This document shows positions 1 through 12,510 of a stretch of 64,000 nucleotides of DNA, one piece after another. The stretch's first letter is position 1. Every line of letters begins with the position of its first letter. Both the position numbers and the translations under genes were made by a program. The DNA comes from Enoplolaimus lenunculus. Its lineage: Eukaryota; Nematoda; Enoplea; Enoplida; Thoracostomopsidae. Below the pieces are notes generated by a model. It was not told where the DNA came from. It was given only the letters and a program-made list of their open reading frames with translations, and ran no database searches. The DNA is taken from NCBI GenBank assembly GCA_030248215.1, contig JASANG010002517.1, positions 1 to 64,000 on the forward strand, written 5' to 3'.

Positions 1-2364
1 GGAATCGAACCAGAAGACTACCGTCGTGGTCACCATGTAAGGTCTGGACTGGTCAAAAACGGGAATTTTCGACCGATCCGAAGGCGGGTATGGTCTAGTT
101 TCGAGTTGACCCTGGAACAATTTTAACACGATTTAAACACTCCTACGGCTCGTGTGAGTCTATACAACGCTATTTTCCGGTTTACTAGTAACACGCAAGT
201 AATTAACACAAAATATGGAACAGAAGCCCGTTAGTCCCGCTGATGCTAAAATTGCCAAATTTCCCTATTTCTGACGGTTATAGCTTTTGAACGAGGGCCA
301 TGCGGCCGAAAAGCACTATAGAAATTATAAGTATTGGGAAATTGCAATATGTAAGCGAAAAATGGACAGGATCTGTCAGACACAGCTTACGGGACCGCTA
401 CCTAAATCACGTCCGGGCACAATTATAACAATAAACCACAAATTACAAAAACAACAAGTACAGGTTTCCTAGGCCTAAAAATCACCACTCTGATCAAGTA
501 AGATACGCTGGTTTCGATTAACTACTTTTTATGTCTCCGTCAAGGCAAGAAATATACGCTTTTACGCGACCCGAGAATACTGCTGCGATTACACACTATT
601 AGAAAATCCTTTTTAAGCGCATTAACTAGCTAAGCTATCGTTTCAACTCCAGAATGTTCTAGAATCCTCGCAATAATGACATAAAAAGAAATATGACCAA
701 TAAGGCACAAACGGGGCAGAATTGGCAGAAATGGAGGTGCGAAATGGAATGAGCACCTTGAAATTAGTAGGAAACGGGAATGGGGCGCCTGAAAACATGA
801 AAATAAATGTATATAAGAGCACAAGAAATATGAAATGTGGGAAATGGCACAAAAGGGTCAAGGGGAGAAGAATTTGTAGAAATAGGGATGCGCAATGAAC
901 TGAGCGCATAGAATTTGGTCAGAAAATGGGGTTTTAGTACCTGAAAAGACAATATGAAATATATGTAAAAATACACGTAATTGACATAAGCGAAATTGGC
1001 AGGAATAGGACTAAGTTTGACAAGAACTTGGCAAGACAGTTAAAGCACAGTAGTTTACAAATGAGCAACAGTATGGCAAGGCTAAAAAGATACCGGTTAA
1101 GTACAAATCACGATACTAGGATCGAGACTGAGACGGCTGGACTTCGCATGCCACGGAAACGACATAGCTAGGAGCTCAAGGGACGCCGAGGGTGGGCACC
1201 AGTGTGGCACAGAGTGCACACTGAGGCCCCACCCGACATGCATCAGATGAACTTTCATTCAAGTCAAGCATAGAAATCATGCATTCATTGTTAGGCTCGT
1301 CCCTACCGAATAGAAACAGCACAGTCCGTGCATGTTTCTACTATTTAATTAGTTTTTTCTGATCTTTAACTTACGAAATTTTGATTTTCCCCCAGGCGAA
1401 AATTTTGCCGCCACCCGGAAAGGCCCCCAAGCAAATTTTTTGCTGGGGGCCCCCAGGACTTTTCTAAGCCAAAATTTTTTCAATGTTAAAACGTAAAGAC
1501 CTGGACTTCTTTTGAGGCGGACATTCGGCAAAATATGATTTTATATTACGCTGAGTGCTCATAATTTTTTTATAGGGTTACAAATACCCGTAGTAACTAA
1601 TACAATTCAATAATGAATTGAAAAAAGCACAATTATATAAAGACCGTTTCAGGGTATACAGCATTCGAAAGTATATACCTTGCAGCAACAAGTACAACCC
1701 GCCTGAGCCTTATGATAAACTGAAGCTTGGACCAATATATAAAATATATATAAATCAAATTTCAATTATAGATTATCTATATTTTATATAATTGTGCTTC
1801 TTTCAACTTCTGGTTAAGTTGTAAGTAATATTAGTTAAAATTATTGCTATATATTAGCGTCTGCGGGGAATTTTTGTCATGTTGAGCGATGAGTAATCTT
1901 CAGTTGAGTTGGAAACACGGTCTGGAATGAGAAAAATGGTCCAAAAAGTCGGTTTGCAAAATTTTAAGCCTGCCCCTCAGGACCCCCCAGATAATCTGGG
2001 GCCCCCAGGAAAACTGCTTCCCAGCAAAATCAGCTGCCCCCAGGAAACGCCGGCGGAAATTTTCAAGCTGTGGAGAAGCCAGTTTAAACTTTTAACCAAA
2101 TGCAGCGCTCGTGCATGTTAAGATGCCAATGCATGGTTGACAGCGGTTCATAACAAAATTGACATCGTATTTAAACTCTAACGCTCTCACTTGAGTGAGT
2201 TAAAAAGGCTCTGAATTCGCAGATGCGGCAACTAACAACATGTTTTATTAATAGTCGTTTTGAACATGTATGCTTACAGTAGAATCTATATTAATAATTC
2301 GGTAGACATGATTTTTACGTAGTACATTAACACGATTTACTACTACATATATCTAACTTATGGT
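1..2364. other. Intergenic region upstream of CDC50 gene
   Basis: No gene is supported here; open frames are short and without family resemblance. The stretch holds a diverged tandem duplication (about 685-975), two C-rich blocks sharing words such as CCCCCAGGAAAA (about 1385-1470 and 1970-2060, probably degenerate copies of one dispersed element) and AT-rich sequence. The first 11 bases match the reverse complement of a tRNA B box but no tRNA can be folded within the window. The CDC50 promoter should lie toward the right end; I see no clear core-promoter motif. Confidence 0.5.
685..975. repeat. Diverged tandem duplication, unit about 141 bp
   Basis: Two adjacent segments align at an offset of about 141 bases. 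Both contain GGCACAAA followed by a G-rich word, then AGAAAT, an 'AATGAGCACC / AACTGAGCGC' type segment, and a 'GGGGCGCCTGAAAA / GGGTTTTAGTACCTGAAAA' segment. Identity is clearly partial, so the duplication is old. No coding potential is evident. Confidence 0.55.
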
Positions 2365-5300
2365 ATGATGGAGGCCAACTCTGAAACAAAGAAAAATAAA
2401 CCTTCAGGTGAGTTTGGTTGTTTTAATTTTTGTTTGTTTCTTAATCGAGTGCGTTTTGTCCGAATGTTGGGAACACGTTTAATCATTGTTAAAATAGTCT
2501 CGTCCAAACTCGGTCCTGTATTAATTCGTTGCTGGGCAGTACGTCGGATCAGGGATTTTCCATGGTTAACGGTAATGATTTATATAGCTGATAGTTGTAA
2601 TATTAATCAAATACTTAACTCGTTGCATGTTTTTGAATATTATGTTTTGTTTTGTCATTTTCTTGAATTTAAATAGATAACTATGTATTAGATATGTCCC
2701 GGGGTGCGGACCCTAGTATCGAGGCCCGAGGGTGTTGGGGCTGAGGCTATACGGTACCATGGACGGTACAAGAAAAACATTTACCTATCCACTTGAATGC
2801 TAAATAAACTTCAAAAATTAAATAATTCCAAATTACTGAGGTATCTGTTTTTGTAGCCATTATTATATATAATAGTAGCACTTATACCCACTGAGTATGT
2901 TTTTGAAAATCGGAAACAAAAAACAGGTGCACTTAAGATTTTTTCGGTGGTATGCATTTTTCACTTTTCGGTTCCGGGAATGTTTTCACTTTCCGGTTCC
3001 GGAAGTTTTTTCTAATTCTGGTTCCATTAAATTGTAATTCAGATTGCAACCTGCTACGTATATATACGTACCTACGTACGTATCTTTTTGAATCTGTATC
3101 CATGTGGCCAGGCATTAAGCAGTAATTATATCAATGTTGCGTACGTCCGTCTGAATAGTTGAGTGCTGTTCGTTGCGTAGGTCCGTCTGAATAGTTGAGT
3201 GCTAATCAGAACCTGATTATCTAGAAAATTAGTCGGAACTGCAAGTATATATGCCGAAATTCTTACCAGATTCGGCACTGAAAATTTCTTGAAGGCGTGA
3301 AACGTTTTATTAATATTAATGCGCTTAATTCCCTGCCTTGGTACCGGCTGCTGTAATTTTCAATGCCAGATTGTACTCAGTTTCGAGTTCAGCGTTGCTC
3401 AATTAATGTTGTTTTACTTCGACAAATTATTTTATTATACATATATACAGGGTGCAACCGGAATTTCGGTTCCGGTCGGCCAATCCGGTATGTTTCAGTG
3501 ATCGATTCGGTAATAAAATTGGCACATTATTCAAACTTATTTTAATAAAATTGTCTGAGCGCGCATTGCCAAAATGTTCAGTTTGTGCCATACTCATAAT
3601 TTATCGTGTGTTTCCAGCTACTGCATATGTTTCAGGATTTTACCATTCTAAACGGTGTGTTTACATCAGTATAAAATACCGTGAACAGTAATTTCGTGTG
3701 ATTTTTATATTTTTCAAATGAGAACCTAGCCTGATAGGATTGGTTGTCATGCGAGTCAGTTACAAATCGTACGTATGTATATAAAAGATGCTCCGGTTAT
3801 CATGGATATGCGGCCTCGGACATTAACCGAAACCCGAGACCGAGACCCGACAACAGAGACCGAGATTGTTTGGTCTCGGTCTCGGTAAATTTATGACCGT
3901 TACAGAGTATAAAAATAAATGTTTTCTAACAAAAGTTTTGACTGTTTTTTTCGTTCTTCTGTGTCATTCTAGCATAATCAAAGGTTGCATCTGCTCAGAA
4001 TTGATAATATACGTAAAAATTACCGAAAAATTTGGTAATAACAATACGTATTACTAAAAACAGGAAATATTTATAGTCAAAAATCAACAAGTACAACTGA
4101 CGTCCGTTTATTGTGAACGTTGAGCAGAAAAAAACGGGAACTTGTCTTTCTCCTTAGGTCTCGGTTTGAAACCTTGCGAGACTCCAAAAACCGAGACCGA
4201 GACCAACATAATCCCAAGACTTACCGAGACCGAGACCTCAAATCCCTGCAAGTTAGGTCCTGGCAAATAACGTGTTGGGGCCTTGGACATAAGTTTGCAT
4301 TTGATATTTAAGCGGCAAAAATTGAAGATTTGGAATCGAACACTGATTAGGCATTCCAAATTTGATTTTGACATTTTAATTCTAGGCCGATATACTTGTT
4401 GTGATATGTTGTACGTATATAAATTCTGCATCAATTATGTATTAATTTGTTTCCTGTGAGTTAACTTATCAATAAGTGGTTGTTGGTAGTTTTGCAATTG
4501 GGTGGCTGTACTTATTAGTGTCCATTATACTGATCCGGCCTGCTGCAAACATGCTGGTAACTTTCAGATAGGGACAGGGATTACTCTTAATTATGAAATG
4601 AATGTTTTAAAATACCATCCTTTTCCGCATATTTACGAACTGTGTACGAGCAAACTGACTATTATTAAACGTATCTTCTTCAGTACAAAATCTCCACAAG
4701 ATATCAGATCCCTTCTGAGTCTCGCGTTACGCTCTTATGTCTTATAGCAAACTGGTGATGATAAAAGATTCCCAGCCGAGCCTTTGGTTCAAATCCTTTG
4801 GAGGCTTTGACATTTGTGACAAAGTTAGCAAAAATGTTATTTGTCCGAGTTTGAGTTGAATTTAGTTTCAGTGTATTCAGTAAAACTGTTTTCTGTGAAA
4901 AACCTTGGATGTTTTGATGGAGTTTCCGATGGCTCTTTTAAGTTCGCTGGGGTTTTTTTTAAAAATGTGGGTGAAAACCAGGGTGCAACCGGAGGTGAAA
5001 AATGCCGGAGCCGGAGGTCATCGAAATTTGCCGAAGTCGGAGCCGGAGGTGAGGCGAAATTAGGTAGTTAATTTTAGCCAATATCTGCAATATGTTGTTA
5101 ATTTCTTTGGTTTTACGCTAATTTTCTGCGAATTTTCGGAAATTCTTTCCTGAAAATGGTGACAAAAATAAAACGAAACGCGTTCAAACAGATAAATTTT
5201 GCAAAAATATTCAAAATTTTACTACCGAAATTGCCGGAACCTCCGGCAAAAATTTTACAGGAGCCGGAGGCCGATTTTCTGCCGGAGCCGGAGGTAGACC

Positions 5301-8300
5301 TCAGGTTGTACCCTGCACAACCCCTTATTTCTCTCAAAAAAGCCATGGTTTCCGGCTCCCTAGTTTTGGTATTTTTTATTTTATACTTCCGATTCCGGCA
5401 TTTTATAATCAATCCAATTGCACCCTGATTTATTGGTAAATGCCTGCTTTAACATTGAACAAGAAATTGTATGCCTTCGCTATGTTTATTCAGGCTTAAT
5501 GAAAACACGCAACGCTTACATTCGACAGTGTTTATGGTTGTAAAATGGATCGTTTAACGCACTTATTATACGTGTATTTGTTTGATGTAGAATTTTTTAT
5601 GGTTCAAATTTCAAAAATTAAATTCAAATTGTGAGACCTACGTACCTACTATTGGTTTTATTTTTAGTTTGGTTTCGTACAACGTTTTGCTAGTTTAGCT
5701 TACCGTTTTGCTTGTTATATTTCTAGTTGTGTTTTGAAAGTGTTTTGTATTGTAGTGCGTTTTGTGTGAAATTTACCACAAAAAGGTGTCTTGAGTTGCA
5801 AGCGGTTAGTTGGTAAAAAGTTAGGGTTGCGCTATACTCGCGGGCGGCGTGAGGCGGCGTTCGGCTCAGTAAAGTATAGCGCAAACCCTAAGTCTATGAT
5901 GGCAGCATTCTCAGAAGTATGTAGCATTAATTAGGTGTCAATTGAGGATAGGTCATGTAAATTTCCAATGGCGGATCCATGTGGGGGTCACCCCGACCGT
6001 GCCCACCCCCAACATCATCTCGACAAAAATTATATTGTGTCAATTGCTGTTCTACGCTGTTTATATCTCAGTTTTAAACGCAATTAGTATAAGCACGCTT
6101 TAAAGTTTTGAACTCACCTTTATTTGACCCCGGAGTCATTTATGTGCTACAATTAAGGATAATAGACATTTATGGACTCTAACAAGCGTTTAAGGACTCT
6201 ACCGCTTACGGACTCTTATTACAGATACGGTCTCTTATTAATTGGGACTCAAAATAGAGACCCCCTCTTATTTGAGTCACTACAGCATGGGTCAAAAATA
6301 AGTTTATTACCTGTGAAATTTTGCCCCCCCCCATTTTGAGATCCTGGATCCGCCACTGTAAATTCATTGCTTCAAAATTGAGTACGGACATTTTTTGCAC
6401 TTGATTTTCAATTCGGTTAATGTTTGCAAGCGGATTACTAACTAACTGGTGATTGGCGCTACACACATTTGAGAATACGGACACCTGGTGTCAGGAAATT
6501 TTGATAAATTAACCAACGCTGACGTGGAGTTTAATGGATCGCCAGGTTGACGGTAGTAGATATTACAGTTTTCGAAAATGCTTCAATATTATAGTTTATG
6601 CTTTGTTTGTTTGCGGTGGAATTATTGACATGAAACTTATTAAACAAAAGCGTGTGTATAACGTGAATAATAATATACAAGCTTGGCGTAAGTCTGTTGT
6701 TGATTTTTGTTTTGCCTCAGTTTCGGTATCGTGTGTAGTTGAAAATTCAGCTTGACCGATCTTTAGTTGGTTCCACAAGTTTGCTGTTAATCCTAAATCT
6801 AAACGTCTGCTGGCTGCAGGATGCCACCGGATAGCAAGAATACCGGAATATTTCGGTAAAAAAATAGAAACAATAACACGCTAATATAATAATATACATA
6901 ATACATAAGTAGTTATTTTGTTGTATATAATTTTATGCCTACAAAGAACGTTTGACATGCCGTGTTAGTCAGGGCACAAACTCGATGTATACCACCGGCC
7001 ATAGTGCAAAACGGAACTGGATTTAACCGGAATCGGAACAGTAAATTTCAGGATGCGACCGGATCGCAAAAAACCGGATACCGGAACCGGATCCGGATAG
7101 TGATTGTTTTACCGGGACCCGGATGTTAACCGGATAGTGTGTTTTTTAAAATAAATCAATTTTTAGCACGTTAATGCGTCAGTAAATGTTAATTTATCTT
7201 TAGTAAATGGAATATTGCGTTTGTATAAGGAGCGTGTCCTAATACTTGAAAATAATTGTGTGAAGCTGCAAATTATTGGTTTGTTTCGATAATAAAATCC
7301 GAATCGCTGCCTTAGCCATGTGTAAAAATACAGCTTTAAACCAATACTGTATACTTACATGTAGTGGGACTGAAAACATAACATCTTACAACATAATTTG
7401 CAATAATTTGAGATTTACGAAATCACCGAAATCCGGTACCGGTAGGTTTATACCGGATACCGGACGCAGGTTTTTTGCCGGATAGTAAACAGGAGCCAGA
7501 TATGCGGTCGCACCCTGGTAAATTTATACCGGAATTGAAATCGAAATCGGAATCAGAACTAGTTTTGAATCAGAATTCTAATCGGAATTCCGGTTGCACC
7601 CTGCCGCCGATGTCGGCGAAAAATTTAGTTCGGTGTCCAACTTCGGTACGTTTTATCCCGAGGCTGTTTTGCTATTAAATGAGTATATCTGTAGCTTTAG
7701 GGTTGCGCTATACTCGGTGCGCGCCGCTGGACGCCGGCGCGTGGCACGATAAAAATTTTGTCGCACGCCGCTGCGCCGAATATCCGGTTCCGGGTTAAAA
7801 TGCGGCAAAAAATCGACATTCGTATCCAATTCCGATATCCGGTATTAACCACCGGATGCGGACCATTTGCGGTTGTGGTTGGTGTGACTTCATTTCTGAT
7901 AAAGTCAAGAAGTCCACTGATGTGAAATCTAAAATCGACGTCAACAATTTTAAACCAGTAAACATATTTTATCCACCGCTGAAATATATACTATGAACAG
8001 TATGTACACAACAGGGATCGACCGGATATTAATTTTACCGGTTCCCTGAACCAGAGTCGGATAGTGAATTTTGTACCGGAACCGGAGCCGGATGTTTAGC
8101 CGGATATAGGATCTAAATTTTTACATAAATTGATACACTGTTAGAAGTAATCATGTCGTGCAAAAATATATATTATGGTATTTATGGATTTAAGATTAAT
8201 TTTTGGTTTGGATTTTTGATTCCATATCAGTGTCTATGCACGAATTGCTCGGAATTGCAGTCGCTTCAAAATATCTTGTATTTTGACACGCAAAAAACAG

Positions 8301-11300
8301 TTTTATGATGTTTGGAACCACAACCAAATATTTTCGGTAGGCTTATACCGAAACCAAATACGGATGTCGGATTTTGCCGGATATTAAATCGGAACCAGAT
8401 ATCCGGTCGATCCCTGGTACACAAATATAGATATATACTATATCCGGTTAACATCTGGCACCGGTCAACAGTTTAGTGTCCAGCTCGTATTCGGGTAGCC
8501 GGTAAAATTAATATCCGTTTGTAGTTGATAGATTACACCATGGAACTTATACTTGATGGATATATCCTCATTTTGAAACATTAGTGTGGCCTACGTCAGC
8601 AACTGTGAGTTTTTTTCAAGTTTTGTATTGTGTTTTAGACTCGCGGTTCAAGCAACAAAAACTACCGGCATGGCAACCGATTTTAACCGCTGGAACAGTT
8701 TTGCCTGCATTTTTTATCATTGGAATGTTGTTCATTCCGATCGGTGTTGGTTTATTAATTGCATCCAAAAATGTAAGTTTTCTTTATGATTATTGTATAT
8801 CGATAATGCCCGATAATTTTCTGTCAAAGCGTACAGTAGGGTTATACTAATGGCGGTATACTTTTTTAAAATTTTATTGTCGCCCAGCGCCGCCCGGCAG
8901 CGTACGAAGAAGAACCAAATTATAACACAGTTTCAGCCGCACATTTTCAGTTCAACAAATTTTTAAACATGCCGTAAATGAAAGTATTTAAACTATATCA
9001 AATAAAGCTCATTGCTCGAAATTAGAAAATATTTTTGGACTGAAAACCAACCAAAATCAGTTTTCGGAAAATTTTTGTTTCTTGAGCTGTTCAAAGACGT
9101 GCGTCAATATGTTTTGTTTTTTGGCATCAGAATATAAAGAATACTGGCGAAATATATTAAATATATATTTTCAATATTGGCCGTTCCAGGAAATTAAACT
9201 GGCCTCAGTGGGAGCTGAAATATTGGCATCATGTTATATATTTATCATGAAGATACATATTGTATAATTATATTGTTTTGTATTTCAGGTGAACGAACTG
9301 CAACTGGATTATACGGATTGGAGCGATATGTCGAATCCAGCGCAAAGTTGTAAGGATGTTATTCACAATCAAACACAAGAAGGCATTATGCCGGCTAAAA
9401 TATGCAATGTATCAAGGGTGTTTGAATTGAAGACAACTTGGAAGGTATTACAAACATAAGTTGCGTTCTTGGAAAGTGTACAGTATTTTAACAAAATGGT
9501 TGCTTTCATATATTGCCAGCATTTTGAAAAGAGTAGGCGTTATGCTCTATAAAAATCGAAGAAGGGGACGTCTTGTATTTGAAACTCAAATGTTGCGTTA
9601 TATATGGACAAAATCCCAAATGGATTGATCTATAAGCACTCTCCATAGTACTATACATGTTAATTTAATGGTATGCTACGCCGTCAGTCACTCTCGGGCA
9701 TTTCTCAAACGGATATAGCACCTTTGTATCAACAATTAGCGGTAGGATTCCAAAGTAAGAAACTTTTGCAATTGCGGATATTTACATTTGCAATACTCTG
9801 CACTAAATTTCTACCCTTGACATTCACTAGTCCGAAAGATACAAGAACTATCATCAACTGGTTACAGGTGCTATATTCATTTGAGAATACGGAACCTTTT
9901 TCATAGAATTATTTCAGGGTGAAGTATTAGTATATTATGGTCTGACAAATTTCTATCAAAATCATCGTCGCTATGTGCGGTCGCGTTCCGACAAACAACT
10001 GATGGGTGATCCAAGTGTTGTAGTTAAAGATTGTGAACCGTTCAAAGTCGCCGAAAATGGCCAGCCTTATGCGCCATGTGGTGCAATAGCAAATAGCTTA
10101 TTTAATGGTAAGACAGTGGTAAACGCATATGTGGACACTGTACTTTACGAAATGGTGATATCAAATTAGTTTTTCGCACACTGAATTTACATTTCACAAG
10201 CAACAAGTTTTCGAACAAGTTTTTCGTTTTGCAAATTTCAGGAGTTTCAAAACAAACCGTCTTGATGTATGTAACGAAAAGCCAGACTGTCAGCAACATT
10301 TTTTGTAAAATAAATAAATTGAAGCGTACTGGCAGAAATGGCATTCTAACCGGATTTAATTTTAATTACGGGTTTTCACCACTTTTAGATACGGTTCAGT
10401 TATTTGATGGTGATGGTAACGAAATCAAGTTGAAGCGGCGAAACATTGCGTGGCCATCGGACAAGAGCAAGAAATTTCACAATCCGGACTCCGCTAGTCA
10501 TTGTAAAGCTCCTAAAGTTGACAGTGCTTGCTGGGAGAAAGGTATGTTGAACGCACCATTTACTGCATTGTGTACACCCAAAACCTGGATAATTGAGATA
10601 ATGGAAAACTGGATGTCCTGGACTGTTGCTTCATGGGCGTAGTCAAAAGCAAGGTTAGGGTTTTAGCCACATTTTGGATTTTCCTCCTTGGTTTTTAGGA
10701 ACATTACAAACTTTACCCTTTTCTAAATAAGGGGGTAGGTTAAAAATGCAACGCATACCGGGTATATTCTTTCCAGGGTGCGACCGGATTGCAAAAAAAC
10801 CGGATACCGGATCCGGATAGCGATTTTTTACCGGAACCGGATGTTAACCGGATAGTGTGTTTTTAAAATAAATCAATTTTTAGCACGTTAATGCGTCAGT
10901 AAATGTTAATTTATCTTTAGTAAACGGAATATTGCGTTTATATAAGGAGTGTGTCCTAATACTTGAAATTGAAAATAATTGTGTGAAGCTGCAAATAATT
11001 GGTTTCCGGTAGGTTTATACCGGATACCGAAGCCGGATACGGGGTTTTTTACCGTATAGTAAACAGGAGCCGGATATCCGGTCGCACCCTGATTCTTTCC
11101 TACACAAAATGTACCCAGTTGCATACTTTTGTTGAAGAGCATTTGCATCATCCAATCTAGGTTTAAGTTATTGTGTGTTTAAACTGTGAGCTAAGGAACA
11201 TGCCGTGCAGTGCACTCCGTTAAAAATTCAATTTGAAACCATCGTTTCTGTGATCTACTTTTTGCTTCAACCGCATTTTGAAGCATCATTACTTTGACCT

Positions 11301-12510
11301 TACTCACCAAGAGGTTATTGGATATGTTTTATACGTTACTGTCTGATTAAAAACCGATCGTTTGCGACGTGTATATGCACTAAACGCTTAAATGTGCCTG
11401 TCTTCGATGTTTTTAATATCCTATCGCGCCCTATTGTGTAGGTACTGTAAATAGATTAATGTTGCTGCTTTTGTTTCATTTGTGTAGCATTCAACAATAC
11501 CGAAGCACCCCCATATTGGCGTCAAAAAGTGTGGCAACTCGACATGGATGATCCACGCAACACTGGATTTGAAAATGAAGATTTAATTGTTTGGATGCGA
11601 ACCGCAGCGTTGCCAAATTTTCGAAAACTTTGGCGACGGATTGATGTTGACGAGCTAAAGGCGGGCAATTATACGATTAAAATTGGATACAGTAAGCGTT
11701 TTGTTTATCAACTAACTAGCGAGATTGAGAATGTGTCCGATTTAAAGTTGTAAGGTCCTGTGTACTACGCCTATCCACATTCCCAGACCTTATACAACAC
11801 CTATAAGTGACATGAGCAGATAATATCATAGATGAAATAAAATAAGCAAATAATGAATGATGTTCAGCCAAAGGTTTTTGCATAAGCTACTATTGCAGAA
11901 ATTGTCCATGGCGGTATCGGTTTTGACTCCTGTGGCCAGTGTTTATGTTTCATTCAGGTATTGAACCATTTTCTAGCTGTCAGGCAGTTTGCTAGTGTAA
12001 AGGGCTCCATCAAAGAAGTATAATGGGCTATTTTATTACTAATTATTTTCAGACTATCCTGTAGTCCAGTTTAACGGACGTAAACGGGTGATTTTGAGTA
12101 CGGTATCGTGGCTGGGCGCACGAAATTCATTCCTTGGCATTGCGTACATGGTTGTAGGATCACTATGCATTCTTCTTGGCATTGTATTTCTAGTGGTTCA
12201 CGTGAAATTTGGCCGATCGTAAGTTTATGTTGTTTTGATGTTTTACTAGGAACTGAGGCTCTTGTACAATTTTCCTTCACATGATTAGGCTTACTTTAGA
12301 AAATTATTACTTAAACCTCATCCTTGTATGGGAGGTAAGCGGACCAGAGTCAAACTTTTATTTATGTAGTCTCGAAACTGAGGGTTTGATTTCTATTTAA
12401 GTTGTTTCAGTTAACGTTTGCCAACTTAATTTTAAAACAATATGAATTGCTTTAACATTTTTTGGTTACATTGCAGGCTTGCTGAGTTGTCAAATATCAA
12501 CCAAACGTAA
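2365..12510 (+). CDS. TMEM30A: CDC50/TMEM30 family phospholipid flippase subunit
   Basis: This family is the beta subunit of P4-ATPase flippases, needed for their ER exit and for moving aminophospholipids to the cytosolic leaflet. Exons: 2365-2407, 8639-8772, 9289-9444, 9918-10107, 10389-10541, 11488-11691, 12053-12218, 12477-12510. All junction phases agree and give 359 residues, the usual family size (about 360). Visible hallmarks are [20 protein letters not shown] before the first membrane segment (about residues 30-55), an ectodomain with six spaced cysteines and Asn-X-Ser/Thr sites, [20 protein letters not shown], then [17 protein letters not shown] entering the second membrane segment (about 320-342) and a short tail. 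Exon 1 was placed by phase: it ends with one base G that joins AC to make Asp directly before SRFKQQ. An upstream ATG was preferred because no in-frame start exists near 8.6 kb. Intron 1 is 6,231 bp and full of mobile elements. Confidence 0.93.
3136..3202. repeat. Short tandem duplication, 35-bp unit
   Basis: A segment beginning GTTGCGTACGTCCGTCTGAA and ending GTTGAGTGCT occurs twice in direct succession at an offset of 35 bases, with one substitution (TACG/TAGG). It lies in intron 1 of the CDC50 gene. Confidence 0.75.
3796..4262. repeat. GAGACCGAGACC-rich dispersed element
   Basis: Both ends of this roughly 470-bp intronic segment are rich in the word ACCGAGACCGAGACC or its complement GGTCTCGGTCTCGG, around an AT-rich core. 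This is the same architecture (short-motif arms around an AT-rich core) as the other patterned elements in the window, but the outer termini cannot be delimited and no target duplication was found. Confidence 0.5.
4979..5427. mobile_element. MITE with CAGGGTGCAACCGG termini and CCGGAG interior
   Basis: The left end reads CAGGGTGCAACCGGAGG and the right end CCAATTGCACCCTG, an imperfect inverted repeat. Inside are many GCCGGAGCCGGAGG words flanking an AT-rich core. The core reappears in reverse orientation at about 14880-15170, and a related core lies at 33340-33680. No transposase frame is present, so this is non-autonomous. No matching 8-bp target duplication was seen, unlike the close relatives at 7049, 8012 and 10774. 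Confidence 0.7.
5821..5891. mobile_element. 71-bp miniature inverted-repeat element (TATAGCGC family)
   Basis: The ends TTAGGGTTGCGCTATACT and AGTATAGCGCAAACCCTAA are near-perfect inverted repeats around only about 34 bp of GC-rich interior (GCGGGCGGCGTGAGGCGGCG). This is the smallest member of a family with longer copies at 33945, 48121 and 53353 and a truncated copy at 7695. Confidence 0.8.
6114..6290. mobile_element. Right half of a TA-flanked CTGTAGTGACC-type MITE
   Basis: The segment with repeated GGACTCTTATTA-like words and the end CCCCCTCTTATTTGAGTCACTACAG matches the right halves of the fuller elements at 35612 and 54429. The left half is missing or too diverged to see. Confidence 0.6.
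7049..7517. mobile_element. CCGGAT-patterned MITE with 8-bp target duplication
   Basis: The left end is CAGGATGCGACCGGAT and the right end ATGCGGTCGCACCCTG. The flanks carry the direct repeat GTAAATTT on both sides. The interior contains CCGGATACCGGAACCGG-type arrays near both ends and an AT-rich core shared with 10774-11091 (including TTTTAAAATAAATCAATTTT). An 8-bp duplication is typical of the hAT superfamily. Confidence 0.85.
7695..7800. mobile_element. Truncated TATAGCGC-family element
   Basis: TTTAGGGTTGCGCTATACTCGG matches the left terminus of the family defined at 5821-5891, followed by GC-rich sequence (GCGCGCCGCTGGACGCCGG). No matching right terminus is present. Confidence 0.6.
8012..8416. 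mobile_element. CCGGAT-patterned MITE with perfect TIR and TSD
   Basis: The termini CAGGGATCGACCGGATAT and ATATCCGGTCGATCCCTG are exact inverted complements (18 bp). The direct repeat GTACACAA lies immediately outside both ends. The interior again has CCGGATAGTG and ACCGGAACCGGAGCCGG words and an AT-rich core, and encodes nothing. It sits in intron 1 of the CDC50 gene about 220 bp before exon 2. Confidence 0.9.
10774..11091. mobile_element. CCGGAT-patterned MITE with perfect 8-bp TSD
   Basis: It starts CAGGGTGCGACCGGATTG, ends GATATCCGGTCGCACCCTG, and is flanked on both sides by ATTCTTTC. The core is nearly identical to part of 7049-7517 (TTAGCACGTTAATGCGTCAG is shared exactly), so the two copies are fairly recent relatives. 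It lies in the intron between exons 5 and 6 of the CDC50 gene. Confidence 0.92.
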
